Positions 52,757-62,336 are shown, counted from the stretch's first letter. The stretch: 64,000 nucleotides of DNA from FEN-1219 sp963810755 (GCA_963810755.1 CAWEOP010000008.1:620001-684000), one strand, 5' to 3'. Program-made: numbers and translations. Notes: a model not told the origin generated them from the letters alone.

Positions 52757-55262
52757 ATGAAGCTCAACGATCTCGTCGATTCCGTCGGTCGCGATCTGCG
52801 CCATTCGCTGCGCCGCCTCTGGCGGCGGCCCGCCTTCACGTTCGCCGCCGTGCTCACGCTCGCGCTCGGCATCGGCGCGACGGCCGCGATCTTCAGCGTC
52901 GTCTACTCGGTGCTGATCAAGCCGCTGCCGTACCCGAACGCCGACGAGCTCGTGAGGATCAGACATAGCGCTCGAGGCCAGCTGGGCGGGGCCGATTTCG
53001 ATGCGACGATGTATCTCACGTATCGCGACGAGAACCGGACGTTTGCCAGCATCGGCCTGTGGCAGGACGCGTCGGCGACGCTGACCGACGGCGGGGAGCC
53101 GGAGCGGGTGCGCTCTCTGCGAGTCACGGACGGCACGCTCCAAGCGCTCGGTGTGCAGCCGATGCGCGGACGGTGGTTCACGGAGCAGGAGCTCGAGGCC
53201 GGGACGCAAGGGCCCGCGCCGGTCATTCTCTCGCACGCGTTTTGGCAACGGCGATTCGGCGGCGACGAGACGGCTGTCGGGAGTCAGCTCTCGATCGATT
53301 CGCAACCGGCGCAAGTCGTCGGCATCATGCCGCCCGACTTCAGATTCCTCGACCACACGCCGCAGCCCGACCTGATTGTCGCGCTGCGGTTCGACCGTGC
53401 GGCGCTGCAGATCAACGGCGGCTTCAACTATCAGGGGCTCGCGCGCCTCAAGCCCGGCGTCACGCCGGCCGAAGCGCGTGCCGACGCGGAGCGCGTGCTC
53501 GCGCTCTGGCCCGACGCCTGGCCGATCCGAACCGATCTCGGGCTCACGCGCGAAGCCCTCGCGAGCACCCGCTTGACCCCCGTCATTCGGTCTTTGAAGG
53601 ACGACGTGGTCGGCGGCGTTGCGGGCATGTTGTGGGTGCTCATGGGCGCGATCGGCGCCGTGCTTCTCGTCGCCTGCGCCAACATCGCGAATCTCATGCT
53701 CGTGCGAGCGGATGCGCGGCGGCAAGAGTTCGTCGTGCGCGCCGCGCTCGGGGCAGGGAGCGCGCGAATCGCGCGAGAGTTGCTCGTCGAGAGCTTCAGC
53801 TATCGGCGCAGCCGGCAGCGTGCTCGGTTTGGTGCTCGCTTACTTGGGGCTGCAGGTTCTCGTCGCCATCGGCCCGAGCAACCTGCCGCGCCTTCAGGAG
53901 ATCGCGCTCTATCCGCCCGTGCTCGCTTTCACGGTAGTCGTCTCGCTCGCGGCGACGCTGGTGTTCGGCTCGATCACGGCGCTCAAGCACGCGCTGCACA
54001 TCGGCACCCCCATGACCCTCGGCGCTCGCGGCGCAACCGCGAGCCGCGAGCGGAACGCGACGCGGAGCGCTTTGGTCGTCGTGCAGGTCGCGCTCGCGCT
54101 CGTGTTGGTCGTGAGCGCGGCCCTCATGATCCGAACGTTCCAGGCGCTGCGCGACGTCGACCCGGGTTTTTCGGATCCTGCGACGATTCAAACGGCGCAT
54201 TTTTGGATTCCGAACGCCCTGCTTCCCGACCCGCAAGCGTACACGCGCGTGCAGCACGAGATCCTCGACAAGATCGCGGCGCTTCCGGGTGTCGCGTCAG
54301 CCGCCTTTGCGAGCACCCTGCCGATGGAGTCGCCGCCGATCAGGCCGCCGATCGTGATCGAAGGACAGACGCTGCCGGCGGGACAGATGCCGGCGTTCCG
54401 CGGACACAAGTACGTCTCGCCGGGGTATTTCGAAGCGATGGGCACGCGGATCATTGCGGGACGCGACATTACCTGGAGCGACATCGAAACGGGCGGCCGC
54501 GTGGCCTTGATCTCCGAGGAGTTCGCTCGAGAGATCGCAGGAGAGCCCGCCGCCGCGCTCGGCAAACGCATCAAGACCTTCTTTCAGACGGATGCCTGGC
54601 GCGAGGTGATCGGCGTGGTGGAGAGCGTGCACGAGGCCGGGCTGTACGAGGAAGCGTCGAGCTTCGTGTACTGGCCCGCGCTCGTGGCGGACATGTTCGG
54701 TTCCCCCGTGGTCGGAACTCCGTTTGCCGCGCTCGTGATCCGCAGCGACCGCGCGGGCGCTGCGAGCCTCATGGACGAGGTTCGGCAAGCGACGTGGTCG
54801 GTGAACGGGAGCGTTCCAATCACCCAGGAGCGCACCATGCAGGACGTGTACGCCGGCTCGCTCGCGCGCACGTCGTTCACGCTCGTGATGCTCGCGATCG
54901 CCGGCGGCATGGCGCTGCTGCTCGGCGTCATCGGGATCTACGGCGTCGTCGCATACGTCGTCGCGCAGAGAACTCGGGAGATCGGTATTCGCTCGGCGCT
55001 CGGTGCCGAGCCGCGGCAACTCGAGAAGATGTTTCTGCTGCACGGGCTCATGCTGAGCGGAGTGGGCGCTGTCGTGGGCCTCATCGCGGCGTTGGCATTG
55101 GGGCGCCTGATGTCGTCGCTGTTATTCGGCATCGGCCCGATGGATCTCACCGCGTACGTGGTGGCGCTAGGCGTCACGATCGCGGCCGCGGCGCTCGCGA
55201 GCTACCTGCCCGCGAGGCGCGCGGCGACGATCGATCCCATCGAGACGCTCAGGGCGGAGTAG
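52757..55262 (+). CDS. ADOP-type ABC transporter permease, second of a tandem pair (frameshift near 53798)
   Basis: About 834 residues after repair. The ATG at 52757 is eight bases after the preceding gene. N-terminal VGRDLRHSLRRLWRRPAFTF, first helix VLTLALGIGATAAIFSVVYS, then MacB_PCD and the first FtsX helices with VACANIANLMLVRADARRQE. The frame fails after ELLVESF; dropping one base near 53798 gives AIGAAGSVLGLVLAYLGLQV and runs to the typical C-terminus PARRAATIDPIETLRAE. The pair probably forms one transporter or two paralogous ones, and needs an ATPase encoded elsewhere. Confidence 0.87.
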
Positions 55263-55277
55263 TCCGCGCGCTGCACG

Positions 55278-56126
55278 TCAGTCGTTCGCCCGCAAACCGG
55301 TCTCGGCGATCAGAGAAGCGATCTCGGTTACATAAGCCTCGCGGCGCTCCGAGTAGGCGTCGAGCGTAGCGGAGAGCGTAATAGCGTCGAGCTCCTCACC
55401 GCGCCCGCGCTGCTCCCCACGCAGCTGACGGAATTCCGCGTAGCGCGGATTCGTGTTGAGGTTGCGCACGTAACTGCGCACGGAATCGGCAACGCTCGCG
55501 AATCGTTCGACGCTGAACTTCGGATTCTCGAGCGCGGCCGGCGCGATGCCACAGCCGGGCTCGTAGCAGCGCTCGCCGAAGAAGCCGTTGCCTTCGATCG
55601 CAAACCGCGACGTTCCCCATCCGGATTCCTTCGCGGCTTGCGCGAGCACGAGTGATGTCGGAATCGCGTCGACGCGGCTCGTTAGATTTTGCAGCAAGCT
55701 CTCCACCGAGGTCTCGGCGTCCGCCTCGACGGAGTAGTCGCGCGCGAGTCGAATGAGACTCTCACGGTTGCTGCGAGAGGGCGTCTTGCCCGCCGCCACG
55801 CGCGCGGCGATGGTGCGCACCGAATCGCGTTCGCGTTCGACGTCGGCGACGACGCCGGCCGCGATCGGGCGCATGAATTCGAAGAACTGCGCTTTGCGCG
55901 CCTGCGAATCGAGGGAGCGAAAGTCGGGAACGATCGCGGACTGCACGTACGCCTGAGCGCTTGGAGCAGCGGCGAACCACTCGAGCGCGGCGCGTTGGCT
56001 TACCAACCACAGGAGCGCGAGAGCCATGCAGCCGAGCGCGATCCAACTCGCGGTCCGTGAGGTGTGAGTGAGGGTCGCGGTAGGCGCTTCCATCATCTTG
56101 TCGTTCTCATTCTTCATGTGTGCCAT
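55278..56126 (-). CDS. Bax-like glucosaminidase, membrane-anchored
   Basis: A 282-residue protein from the ATG at 56126 (an in-frame ATG at 56117 is equally possible). One N-terminal transmembrane anchor (ASWIALGCMALALLWLVSQR) is followed by a coiled helical region and a glucosaminidase domain of the Bax type: SLVLAQAAKESGWGTSRFAI contains the catalytic Glu, then EGNGFFGERCYEPGCGIAPA and FASVADSVRSYVRNLNTNPR. It hydrolyses peptidoglycan glycan strands in the periplasm. Two cysteines (RCYEPGC) could form a disulfide. The gene converges on the second ADOP permease with a gap of 15 bases. Confidence 0.9.
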   Translation of the reverse strand: MAHMKNENDKMMEAPTATLTHTSRTASWIALGCMALALLWLVSQRAALEWFAAAPSAQAYVQSAIVPDFRSLDSQARKAQFFEFMRPIAAGVVADVERERDSVRTIAARVAAGKTPSRSNRESLIRLARDYSVEADAETSVESLLQNLTSRVDAIPTSLVLAQAAKESGWGTSRFAIEGNGFFGERCYEPGCGIAPAALENPKFSVERFASVADSVRSYVRNLNTNPRYAEFRQLRGEQRGRGEELDAITLSATLDAYSERREAYVTEIASLIAETGLRAND

Positions 56127-56243
56127 CGCGATGTTCGCTCTCAGGGGGGCGCCCAAAAAGTCGGGCTGAGACAGTGGTGCAAGATCCGGGCCCTAGCGGG
56201 CACCGAGCAAGGGCGCGGGTCTCAGGCCGACGGGCGCCGAGCG

Positions 56244-56361
56244 TTACTCAAGAAGGTGGCCGCCTCCCAGAACTTGGAACAAGCCGTCGTTTCCGACGAC
56301 GACGCTGCGGCCCGGCGAGACGTTCAGCTCGCGAACGGTGTACGCGTTCAGCGCGTAGTAG
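56244..56361 (-). other. Orphan coding-like fragment, possible gene remnant
   Basis: Directly after the M20 peptidase stop, in another frame, the minus strand reads RYYALNAYTVRELNVSPGRS, continuing VVVGNDGLFQVLGGGHLLE and a TAA stop. Third positions are strongly GC-biased and the peptide looks protein-like, but there is no start codon after the M20 stop. It may be the tail of a lost gene, or chance. I do not recognise the family. Confidence 0.25.
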
Positions 56362-56364
56362 CGG

Positions 56365-57798
56365 CTACTTGCTCGCGGCGACGGCGGTCGTCGCGCGCCA
56401 AGTGAACTCGACGAACCGATAGAGCGAGGATTCCAGCAACCGCTCGACGTCGCTGTGCGGCCCGTAGTCGATGGTGTCGCTCTCCGTGCTCGCGGGTCCG
56501 ATGCCGTAGGCCTGGATGCCCTTGGCACGCAGCTGTGCCATGTCGGTCGCGGCGGTCGCCATCTTGGGCAGCACCGCGGCGCCGGGGTACATCCCGGCGG
56601 AGACGGTTTCGAGCGCGCGATACATCTCCGAGTCGAGCTTGGACGGCGGCGCCACCGGGCGGAGATTCGCGGTGATCGGCTCGATCTGCACGGCCTCGTC
56701 GCCGACGACGCGCGCCGCGTCGGCGAAGAAGCGCGCGATGTCCTCGTCGGGCAGCGCGCGAACGTCGAAAGTCGCCTCCGCGACCGACGGGATCACGTTC
56801 GCGCCGACGCCCGCCTTGAGGATGGTCGGCACGATAGACGTGCGCAGCATCGAGTAGTGCTCGGGCTCGTGCTCGGCGAAGTAGCGCTGGAGCGACGCGG
56901 GCGGTTGGGTGCCCAAGAGCTCTCGGTAGCGAGCAGCGGACTCGGGTGGCGCGATCTGCGCGAGCTTGCCGAAGTAGGCGCGCGTCGTTTCGTTCAAGCG
57001 CATCGGCGTTTCCCACGTGCCGAGCTTCGCCACTGCGGCCGAGAGATGCGTGAGCGGATTGTCCACCCGCGGAATGGAGCCATGCCCCGACGTGCCGGTG
57101 GCGACCAGGCGGAACCGCCGCGGCACTTTCTCGGTCGTCTCGATCGTCACCCGCGTGAGCTTGCCGTCCACGAGCGTCATCTCGCCGCCTTCGGCGAGCG
57201 CGAACTCGGCGTCGATCTCGTCGTAGTGCTGGCTCACCATGAACGGAATGCCGACGCCCGTGGGATCGGCCTCCTCGGCGGACTCGGCGAGGAAGATCAC
57301 GTCGCGGTCGAGCGCCATGCCGCTGCGCTTGATCAGCAGCAGGGTGATGAGATTGGCGGTGAGGTTGTCCTTGTCGTCGCGCGCGCCGCGTCCCCAGACG
57401 TAGCCCTCTTTCAACACGGCTCCGAACGGATCGACCGGCCATTTCTCGCGCTGCACGCCGACGACGTCGGTGTGCGACATGAGCAGGATCGGACGTTTCG
57501 AGCCGTTGCCTTTGATGCGGGCGACGAGGTTCGCGCGTTGCGCGTCGAGCGCGAACGTCTTGACCGGTATTCCTTCCTTCTCGAACACCTGCTTCAAGTA
57601 GTCGACGGCGCGGGTTTCGTTGCCGGGCGGGCTGCTCGTGTCGAGCTGGATGAGTGCGCGGTAGTGACGCAGGATTTCCGCTTCGTGCTGCTTCCAGTCG
57701 ACCGGCGCGGGCGCCGCGAGCGAGGAGGAGGCGAAGGCGCCGATCACGACGGTCAGCGCAGTGACACGAGTCGGCACGAGAGGGAGAGGTCGGGTCAT
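56365..57798 (-). CDS. M20-family zinc metallopeptidase, secreted
   Basis: A 477-residue protein started at the ATG at 57798 behind GGAG, which gives a signal peptide (VTALTVVIGAFASSSLAAP). Metal ligands of the M20 fold are visible: His and Asp in LLMSHTDVVGVQREKWPVDP, Asp in GRGARDDKDN, the catalytic Glu pair in ESAEEADPTG, and a late His in YGPHSDVERLLESSLYRFVE. A dimerisation lid domain lies between (RRFRLVATGTSGHGSIPRVD). Members hydrolyse peptides, acylamino acids or dipeptides. It is divergent from the DUF6644-like pair with 75 bases between the starts. Confidence 0.95.
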   Translation of the reverse strand: MTRPLPLVPTRVTALTVVIGAFASSSLAAPAPVDWKQHEAEILRHYRALIQLDTSSPPGNETRAVDYLKQVFEKEGIPVKTFALDAQRANLVARIKGNGSKRPILLMSHTDVVGVQREKWPVDPFGAVLKEGYVWGRGARDDKDNLTANLITLLLIKRSGMALDRDVIFLAESAEEADPTGVGIPFMVSQHYDEIDAEFALAEGGEMTLVDGKLTRVTIETTEKVPRRFRLVATGTSGHGSIPRVDNPLTHLSAAVAKLGTWETPMRLNETTRAYFGKLAQIAPPESAARYRELLGTQPPASLQRYFAEHEPEHYSMLRTSIVPTILKAGVGANVIPSVAEATFDVRALPDEDIARFFADAARVVGDEAVQIEPITANLRPVAPPSKLDSEMYRALETVSAGMYPGAAVLPKMATAATDMAQLRAKGIQAYGIGPASTESDTIDYGPHSDVERLLESSLYRFVEFTWRATTAVAASK

Positions 57799-57873
57799 GC
57801 AGCGCTCCGGTCGGCGGTCCGCGGTGGCCGACATGATACCGGACGGGTAGCGAAACGGTTTAGAGTCTGGCGC

Positions 57874-58377
57874 GTGGGCGCATTCGCCGAATGGCTCTCC
57901 GGAACCAGCCCCAGCGTCGCGATTCAAACGACCGCCTGGTTCATTCGCCTATTGCAAGCGACGCACTTGTTGACCGCCGGCGTGGTCGCCGTCTCCGGTC
58001 TGATGATTGCGCTTCGCGTGCTCGGTTGGCAGCGAGCGGACGTGCCCTTCGAAGCCGTCTGGGCGCGCTTCGCGCCGTGGCTCGGTTTGGGCCTGGCCGT
58101 CATGCTCTCGACCGGAATCGCCCAGACGCTCGGCGACCCCGTCCGCGAATTCACGGCCACTTCCTATTGGGTGAAGCTGGCGCTGGTTCTGAGCTGCGCA
58201 GCGGGAACGCTGTTGCTCGCCCGGTCCGCGCGGCGCGCGCCGTCCGCGGCTCGTTTCTCTTTCGTCGCGAAGCTCACGGCGGCGGGGCTCATCTGTTTCT
58301 GGCTCGCGATCGTGCTGCTCGGCCGCATGATCGCTTACGACTCTGCGATCTGGGGCAGCTTGTCTCTGCGCACATGA
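57874..58377 (+). CDS. DUF6644-like membrane protein (first of a pair)
   Basis: A 167-residue protein that begins at a GTG at 57874 (VGAFAEWLSGTSPSVAIQTT). Four hydrophobic helices follow: LLQATHLLTAGVVAVSGLMI, FAPWLGLGLAVMLSTGIAQT, YWVKLALVLSCAAGTLLLAR and LTAAGLICFWLAIVLLGRMI. The His in LLQATHLLTAG and the ending LLGRMIAYDS are repeated in the next gene, so the two are paralogues. TGA overlaps the next ATG (ATGA). A heme-binding or cytochrome-associated role has been suggested for similar small proteins only by analogy. Confidence 0.75.
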   Translation: MGAFAEWLSGTSPSVAIQTTAWFIRLLQATHLLTAGVVAVSGLMIALRVLGWQRADVPFEAVWARFAPWLGLGLAVMLSTGIAQTLGDPVREFTATSYWVKLALVLSCAAGTLLLARSARRAPSAARFSFVAKLTAAGLICFWLAIVLLGRMIAYDSAIWGSLSLRT

Positions 58378-58913
58378 GCACGCAGGCCATCCTCGACGGC
58401 ATCGAACGCTCCGCGCTGGCGGAGTGGATGCGGTACACGAATGGCGCCATGCCCGTCGTCGAGTCGACGCATGTGCTCGCGGCCGTCCTGCTGTTCGGCA
58501 CGGTGCTGATCGTGGACATGCGCTTGCTGGGCCTCCTCGATTCGTCTCGAGCAGTCACGCGCGTGAGCCGCGAGACGCTGCCCCTGACCTGGCTAGCGTT
58601 CGGCGTCTCCGTGATCACGGGCTCGCTGATGTTCACCACCAGCGCTCACACCTATTTCGCGAACACGGCGTTCCAGTGGAAGGCGCTCGCGCTCTTCGGC
58701 GCCGGTCTCAACATGGCGCTGTTTCAGCTGCTCACGGCCCGCAGCGTGCTCGCGTGGAATGTGAGCTCCGCAGTGCCGCGTGGGGCGCGCGTTGCAGGCC
58801 TCGCGTCATTGCTGCTTTGGGCCGCCGTGGTACTGCTCGGCCGCTGGATCGGGTTCACGAAGGGACACGATTTCACGATTCCCGCCGGCGTCGAGCTCGT
58901 GTTCCCCGGTTGA
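58374..58913 (+). CDS. DUF6644-like membrane protein (second of a pair)
   Basis: A 179-residue protein whose ATG overlaps the stop of the preceding paralogue. Helices: VVESTHVLAAVLLFGTVLIV, LPLTWLAFGVSVITGSLMFT, WKALALFGAGLNMALFQLLT and LASLLLWAAVVLLGRWIGFT. The conserved His in STHVLAA, the W in QWKALALFG and the ending LLGRWIGFTK match the first copy. A pair of small four-helix proteins translated together suggests a heterodimer in the inner membrane. No substrate or partner is known. Confidence 0.78.
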   Translation: MSTQAILDGIERSALAEWMRYTNGAMPVVESTHVLAAVLLFGTVLIVDMRLLGLLDSSRAVTRVSRETLPLTWLAFGVSVITGSLMFTTSAHTYFANTAFQWKALALFGAGLNMALFQLLTARSVLAWNVSSAVPRGARVAGLASLLLWAAVVLLGRWIGFTKGHDFTIPAGVELVFPG

Positions 58914-59064
58914 CGGCCCAGACCACTGCTGACCCGGCGGCCGTTCGAGCTGCCTCGCGGTGCTGCTGTTCGCAAATGTTAGAGGTAACGGGTGGCTTTT
59001 ATGCCGTCCGGCGGCTAGGGTTCGAGATGCGACAGCCGCTTCATCGTCGTCGGGAGCCAACTGA

Positions 59065-59316
59065 GTGCCAAGGAAGACCAAGCTTGCCGTAGTGCCGGAG
59101 CCGCCCGCTGATGCGAGCGTGCTTCACCTCGAGAACGCTCCTTTTCTCAAGGGCCGCGAGAGCGAGAACCTGGTTTGCGGGAGCTGCGGCCTCGTGATCT
59201 GCAAAGGAGTCAGCGCCGAAAGCTGCATGGCCAAGTTTTCGGCACCGGCCCAGTTGCTCGTTAGATGTCCAAAGTGCGGCACTCACAATTTGCTCAACGC
59301 AAAGGTCGGCGACTGA
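59065..59316 (+). CDS. Small zinc-ribbon-like protein
   Basis: An 83-residue protein starting at GTG. Two CxxC pairs, VCGSCGLVICKG and VRCPKCGTHNLL, are spaced about 30 residues apart, typical of a zinc ribbon, with one extra Cys in SAESCMAK between them. The N-terminus (MPRKTKLAVVPEPPADASVL) is a flexible tail. It could bind nucleic acid or protein. Alone between the DUF6644-like pair and the convergent hydrolase gene. Confidence 0.65.
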   Translation: MPRKTKLAVVPEPPADASVLHLENAPFLKGRESENLVCGSCGLVICKGVSAESCMAKFSAPAQLLVRCPKCGTHNLLNAKVGD

Positions 59317-59384
59317 ATCGCGTTCGGTCGTGAGCTCGGGCTCGATCGCCGACGCTCGTTCTCTCATTCGCTGCCCGCGCGATC

Positions 59385-60695
59385 TTAAGCGTCGATCGCC
59401 TCGTACACCGTCTGGCGAAACTGTCGCTGCGCCTGCGCACCTGGAATGCGGGGCAGCGACGCTGCACCGGGCTGCGGCGGCGCCGGAGTGCACTCCTGCA
59501 GCCAGATGAGGATCATCTCTTCCTGCGGATCGGCCTGCCACCAGCCGCCGAAGGCGCCGGGCCAGCCGAACGTGCCGGCACGGCCGATGACGATCCCGGG
59601 CTGAGCCTCGTCGATGACGACCGCCATGCCGAGACCGAAACCCTGCGTGAAGGGCGCGTTGGCCACGAACGGGAATTGCCGCTGCGCGTCCGTGATGTGG
59701 TCGCTGCGCATCACTCGTGCGGTTTCCGGTTGCAGCACGCGCACGCGACCGAGCTTGCCGTCGTTCAGCAGCATCCGCGCGAAGCGCAGGTAGTCGCTGG
59801 CCGTCGATACGAGTCCCTGGCCGCCCATGGCATAGGCCATGGTCTGTTCGTCCGTAAACCCGCCCACTTTCGACGGCGTGAATTGCCCGGGCTGCGTCGA
59901 GATATAGAACGAGGCCATACGCGCGCGCTTGTCGGGAGGAATCCAGAAGCCCGTGTCGTCCATGCCGAGCGGTGCCAACACCTTTTCACGCATTGCGCGA
60001 TTCAGGTCCGTGCCGTGAGCGCGAGCCGCAACGAAACCCAGCACGTCGATGGAATGCCCATAGTTGAAGCGCTCGCCCGGCTGATAGATGAGCGGCAACT
60101 CGGCGAGCGACTTCAGCCAGGCATCGGGCGGCATTTCGCTCGCGATGCCCATGCCGAACCGGGCGAGCAGGGCGGCACCGAGCGGCGGCGGCGAGAGGAA
60201 CCCGTACGCGAGCCCCGAGCGGTGCGTCATCAGGTCTTCCACGGTGATCGGCCGCGCCGCGGGTACGGTGTCGTCCAGCGGACCGTTGGGCCGGCGCAGC
60301 ACGCGCATCTCCGCGAACTCCGGCGCCCAGCGCGTGATGGGATCGTCGAGTCGCATCTTGCCTTCATCCACAAGACGCAATGCGAGCGTCACGGTAACGG
60401 GCTTCGTCATCGAGGCGATACCGAAGATCGCGCCGCGATCCATCGGAATCTTGTTCTCCATGTCGAGCCAGCCGGCCGTCGCGTCGGCGACGAGCTCGCC
60501 TTTGCGCCACACCTGCGCCACGACGCCGGGGATGTCGCCGGAATCGACCGCGGCGCTCGCGGCTTGCTGCACGATTTCTTGGAGCTTAGTGGACGGCGTC
60601 GCCGCGAGCGCGACGCGTGCACCGGGCACGATCGCGGCGCAAGAGAGGGCCGTTCCCGCGGTCACGAACTGACGGCGGGTGATGGGATGTTTCAT
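59385..60695 (-). CDS. Tat-exported serine beta-lactamase-fold hydrolase
   Basis: A 436-residue protein; the ATG at 60695 follows AAGGAG and encodes a Tat leader (MKHPITRRQFVTAGTALSCA). The serine-based beta-lactamase/esterase fold has the SxxK nucleophile in GIASMTKPVTVTLALRLVDE, a YxH/N-type second motif in FNYGHSIDVLGFVAARAHGT and a late HxG/GxG loop region (GRAGTFGWPGAFGGWWQADP). With Y-G-H instead of Y-x-N it is closer to esterases and D-aminopeptidases than to class C beta-lactamases, so antibiotic resistance is not implied. It lies 5 bases after the AraC-type regulator in the same operon. Confidence 0.93.
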   Translation of the reverse strand: MKHPITRRQFVTAGTALSCAAIVPGARVALAATPSTKLQEIVQQAASAAVDSGDIPGVVAQVWRKGELVADATAGWLDMENKIPMDRGAIFGIASMTKPVTVTLALRLVDEGKMRLDDPITRWAPEFAEMRVLRRPNGPLDDTVPAARPITVEDLMTHRSGLAYGFLSPPPLGAALLARFGMGIASEMPPDAWLKSLAELPLIYQPGERFNYGHSIDVLGFVAARAHGTDLNRAMREKVLAPLGMDDTGFWIPPDKRARMASFYISTQPGQFTPSKVGGFTDEQTMAYAMGGQGLVSTASDYLRFARMLLNDGKLGRVRVLQPETARVMRSDHITDAQRQFPFVANAPFTQGFGLGMAVVIDEAQPGIVIGRAGTFGWPGAFGGWWQADPQEEMILIWLQECTPAPPQPGAASLPRIPGAQAQRQFRQTVYEAIDA

Positions 60696-60700
60696 GACAT

Positions 60701-61603
60701 TCACTCCTTGAGTGGGAAGTAGTGATCGACCCAGCTGCCCGCGGTGACTTTGAGCCCCTGCGGGAACACTTCGAAGGCGGGGAACTGCACACGCGACAGC
60801 GGCAGGCGCGGCACGTAGTGCGTGTAGATCCGTTGGCGCGCGGCGTTCACCTGCGGGAACACGTCGCCCTTGCGCACGACGTGGCGGAACACCGCGCAGG
60901 TCGCGGCCGGCAAGCTGCGCCGTTGCAACTCCGGAGGCGGCGAAGCGTCGGCTTGGACACGCAGCGCAGAGAGCGACTCGACGCCGCCATCGCGCGGGTC
61001 GAAGTTCAGCGTGACGGAATACGTGCTCGCATCGAGCGCGCCGGGGAAGCCGCGCAGTGAATCCAGCCGCTGCCACGTCTGCGGCAACTCGTGCGGATTC
61101 GCGGGCGAGATGCGTCGGACCAGGCCCGCGAGATGCAGCTCCGGCACCTGTTCCACTCGCTCGTGGATTTCGGGCTCGCGCGGCGCGGACTTTTTCCGCC
61201 GCAGCACGCTCCGCACCGGTCCGAGGCTGCGCAGCCGGCCCGGCGGATGACCGAACGCACGCACGAACGCGCGCGTGAACGCTTCCTGGGAATCGAAGCC
61301 GCTGTCGAACGCCAGATCGACGATGCGCAGGCCGGGCTCCGCGAGCAGACGGCCGATGGCCGCTTCGAGGCGCCGCCCGCGCACGTAGGACATCACGCTC
61401 TCGCCTTGCAGCCGCGTGAAACCGCGCGAGAAGCGCGACGCAGAATAACCGGCGTGATCCGCGACGCTCTTGACCGTCATCGGCTCGAACAGGTGCGCCT
61501 CGATCCACGCGATGGCGGTGAGATGCGCGTGGATCAGCGCCGCTTCCTCCGAGCCATGCGGAGCGTCGGGCTCATTCGGGGGCGTGTGATCCTGCGACGA
61601 CAT
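60701..61603 (-). CDS. AraC-family regulator with GyrI-like effector domain
   Basis: A 300-residue protein. The N-terminal DNA-binding region (residues about 20-125) has the two AraC helix-turn-helices: WIEAHLFEPMTVKSVADHAG, SASRFSRGFTRLQGESVMSY, and IVDLAFDSGFDSQEAFTRAF then GHPPGRLR. The C-terminal part, about residues 145-300, resembles a GyrI/BmrR-type small-molecule sensor domain (CAVFRHVVRKGDVFPQVNAA, IYTHYVPRLPLSRVQFPAFE). It probably controls its own operon, including the hydrolase 5 bases downstream, in response to a hydrophobic compound. Confidence 0.93.
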   Translation of the reverse strand: MSSQDHTPPNEPDAPHGSEEAALIHAHLTAIAWIEAHLFEPMTVKSVADHAGYSASRFSRGFTRLQGESVMSYVRGRRLEAAIGRLLAEPGLRIVDLAFDSGFDSQEAFTRAFVRAFGHPPGRLRSLGPVRSVLRRKKSAPREPEIHERVEQVPELHLAGLVRRISPANPHELPQTWQRLDSLRGFPGALDASTYSVTLNFDPRDGGVESLSALRVQADASPPPELQRRSLPAATCAVFRHVVRKGDVFPQVNAARQRIYTHYVPRLPLSRVQFPAFEVFPQGLKVTAGSWVDHYFPLKE

Positions 61604-61758
61604 GGGCCGTATCTTAGGCGGCCCGCGGCGGCTGTCTTGATCGATCCTGCTCGTGACGATTGACCGTCGTCAGGCGACGACATCGCTAGGGATTGCTACG
61701 AATGCTAGGAATCGGCAGCTTCGCTGCGCTTGAACACCGAATAGCGCAGAATACAGCC

Positions 61759-62304
61759 ATGGCGTCGTTGCAAATTCCAGTGACCAAGGCCGATCACGCG
61801 AAAGGCCGTCCAGACGCGCCGGTCACGCTCGTGGAGTACGGCGACTACGAGTGCCCGCACTGCGGTGCCGCTTATCCGGTGGTGCAGCAGCTGCAGAAGC
61901 GGTTCGGCGCCGATTTGCGTTTCGTCTATCGCAATTTCCCGCTCGGCGAAATCCACCCACACGCACTGAGTGCTGCGATGACGGCCGAGTTTGGCGCAAC
62001 CCATGGACGCTTCTGGAACGTTCACGACGCCTTGTTCGAGAACCAGCAAAAGCTCGGTGCGGCGCTTTATCAAGCGATCGTCACCGAGCTCCAACTTGAC
62101 GCCAAACAGTTGCGCGCCGCTCTCGAGGCCAATACCTACCTCGAAAGAGTCCGAGCCGATTTCAATGGCGGTGTGCGCAGCGGCGTGAACGGCACACCGT
62201 CGTTCTTCGTCAATGGTAAACGGTACGACGGTTCGCCGGATTTCGAGACCATGGCGGCTGTGCTCGGTGAAGCCATTCGAATGGCGAAGCCGCACGCACG
62301 CTAA
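61759..62304 (+). CDS. DsbA-family thioredoxin-like protein, no signal peptide
   Basis: A 181-residue protein started at the ATG at 61759 (MASLQIPVTKADHAKGRPDA). An upstream start at 61693 is possible but adds no signal sequence. It has the CPHC active site in VEYGDYECPHCGAAYPVVQQ, FRFVYRNFPLGEIHPHALSA, and the cis-proline in VNGTPSFFVNGKRYDG. The lack of an export signal suggests a cytoplasmic role as a DSBA-like oxidoreductase. Divergent from the AraC gene and convergent with the DUF6152 gene. Confidence 0.93.
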   Translation: MASLQIPVTKADHAKGRPDAPVTLVEYGDYECPHCGAAYPVVQQLQKRFGADLRFVYRNFPLGEIHPHALSAAMTAEFGATHGRFWNVHDALFENQQKLGAALYQAIVTELQLDAKQLRAALEANTYLERVRADFNGGVRSGVNGTPSFFVNGKRYDGSPDFETMAAVLGEAIRMAKPHAR

Positions 62305-62336
62305 GCGCCGTCGCCACGGAGTGCGGCGTCGTGCGG

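Noticed and set aside
56455..57873. Long Arg/His-rich plus-strand frame in front of the first DUF6644-like gene
   Set aside because: It is antisense to the M20 peptidase and not protein-like; the real start is the GTG at 57874.
59385..60695. Antibiotic-resistance beta-lactamase
   Set aside because: The second motif is Y-G-H and the protein resembles esterase/D-aminopeptidase relatives; resistance is not supported.
60696..61508. Minus-strand open frame joining the hydrolase to an Arg-rich N-terminal extension
   Set aside because: The extension is a shadow of the AraC gene. The true hydrolase start at 60695 has AAGGAG and a Tat leader.
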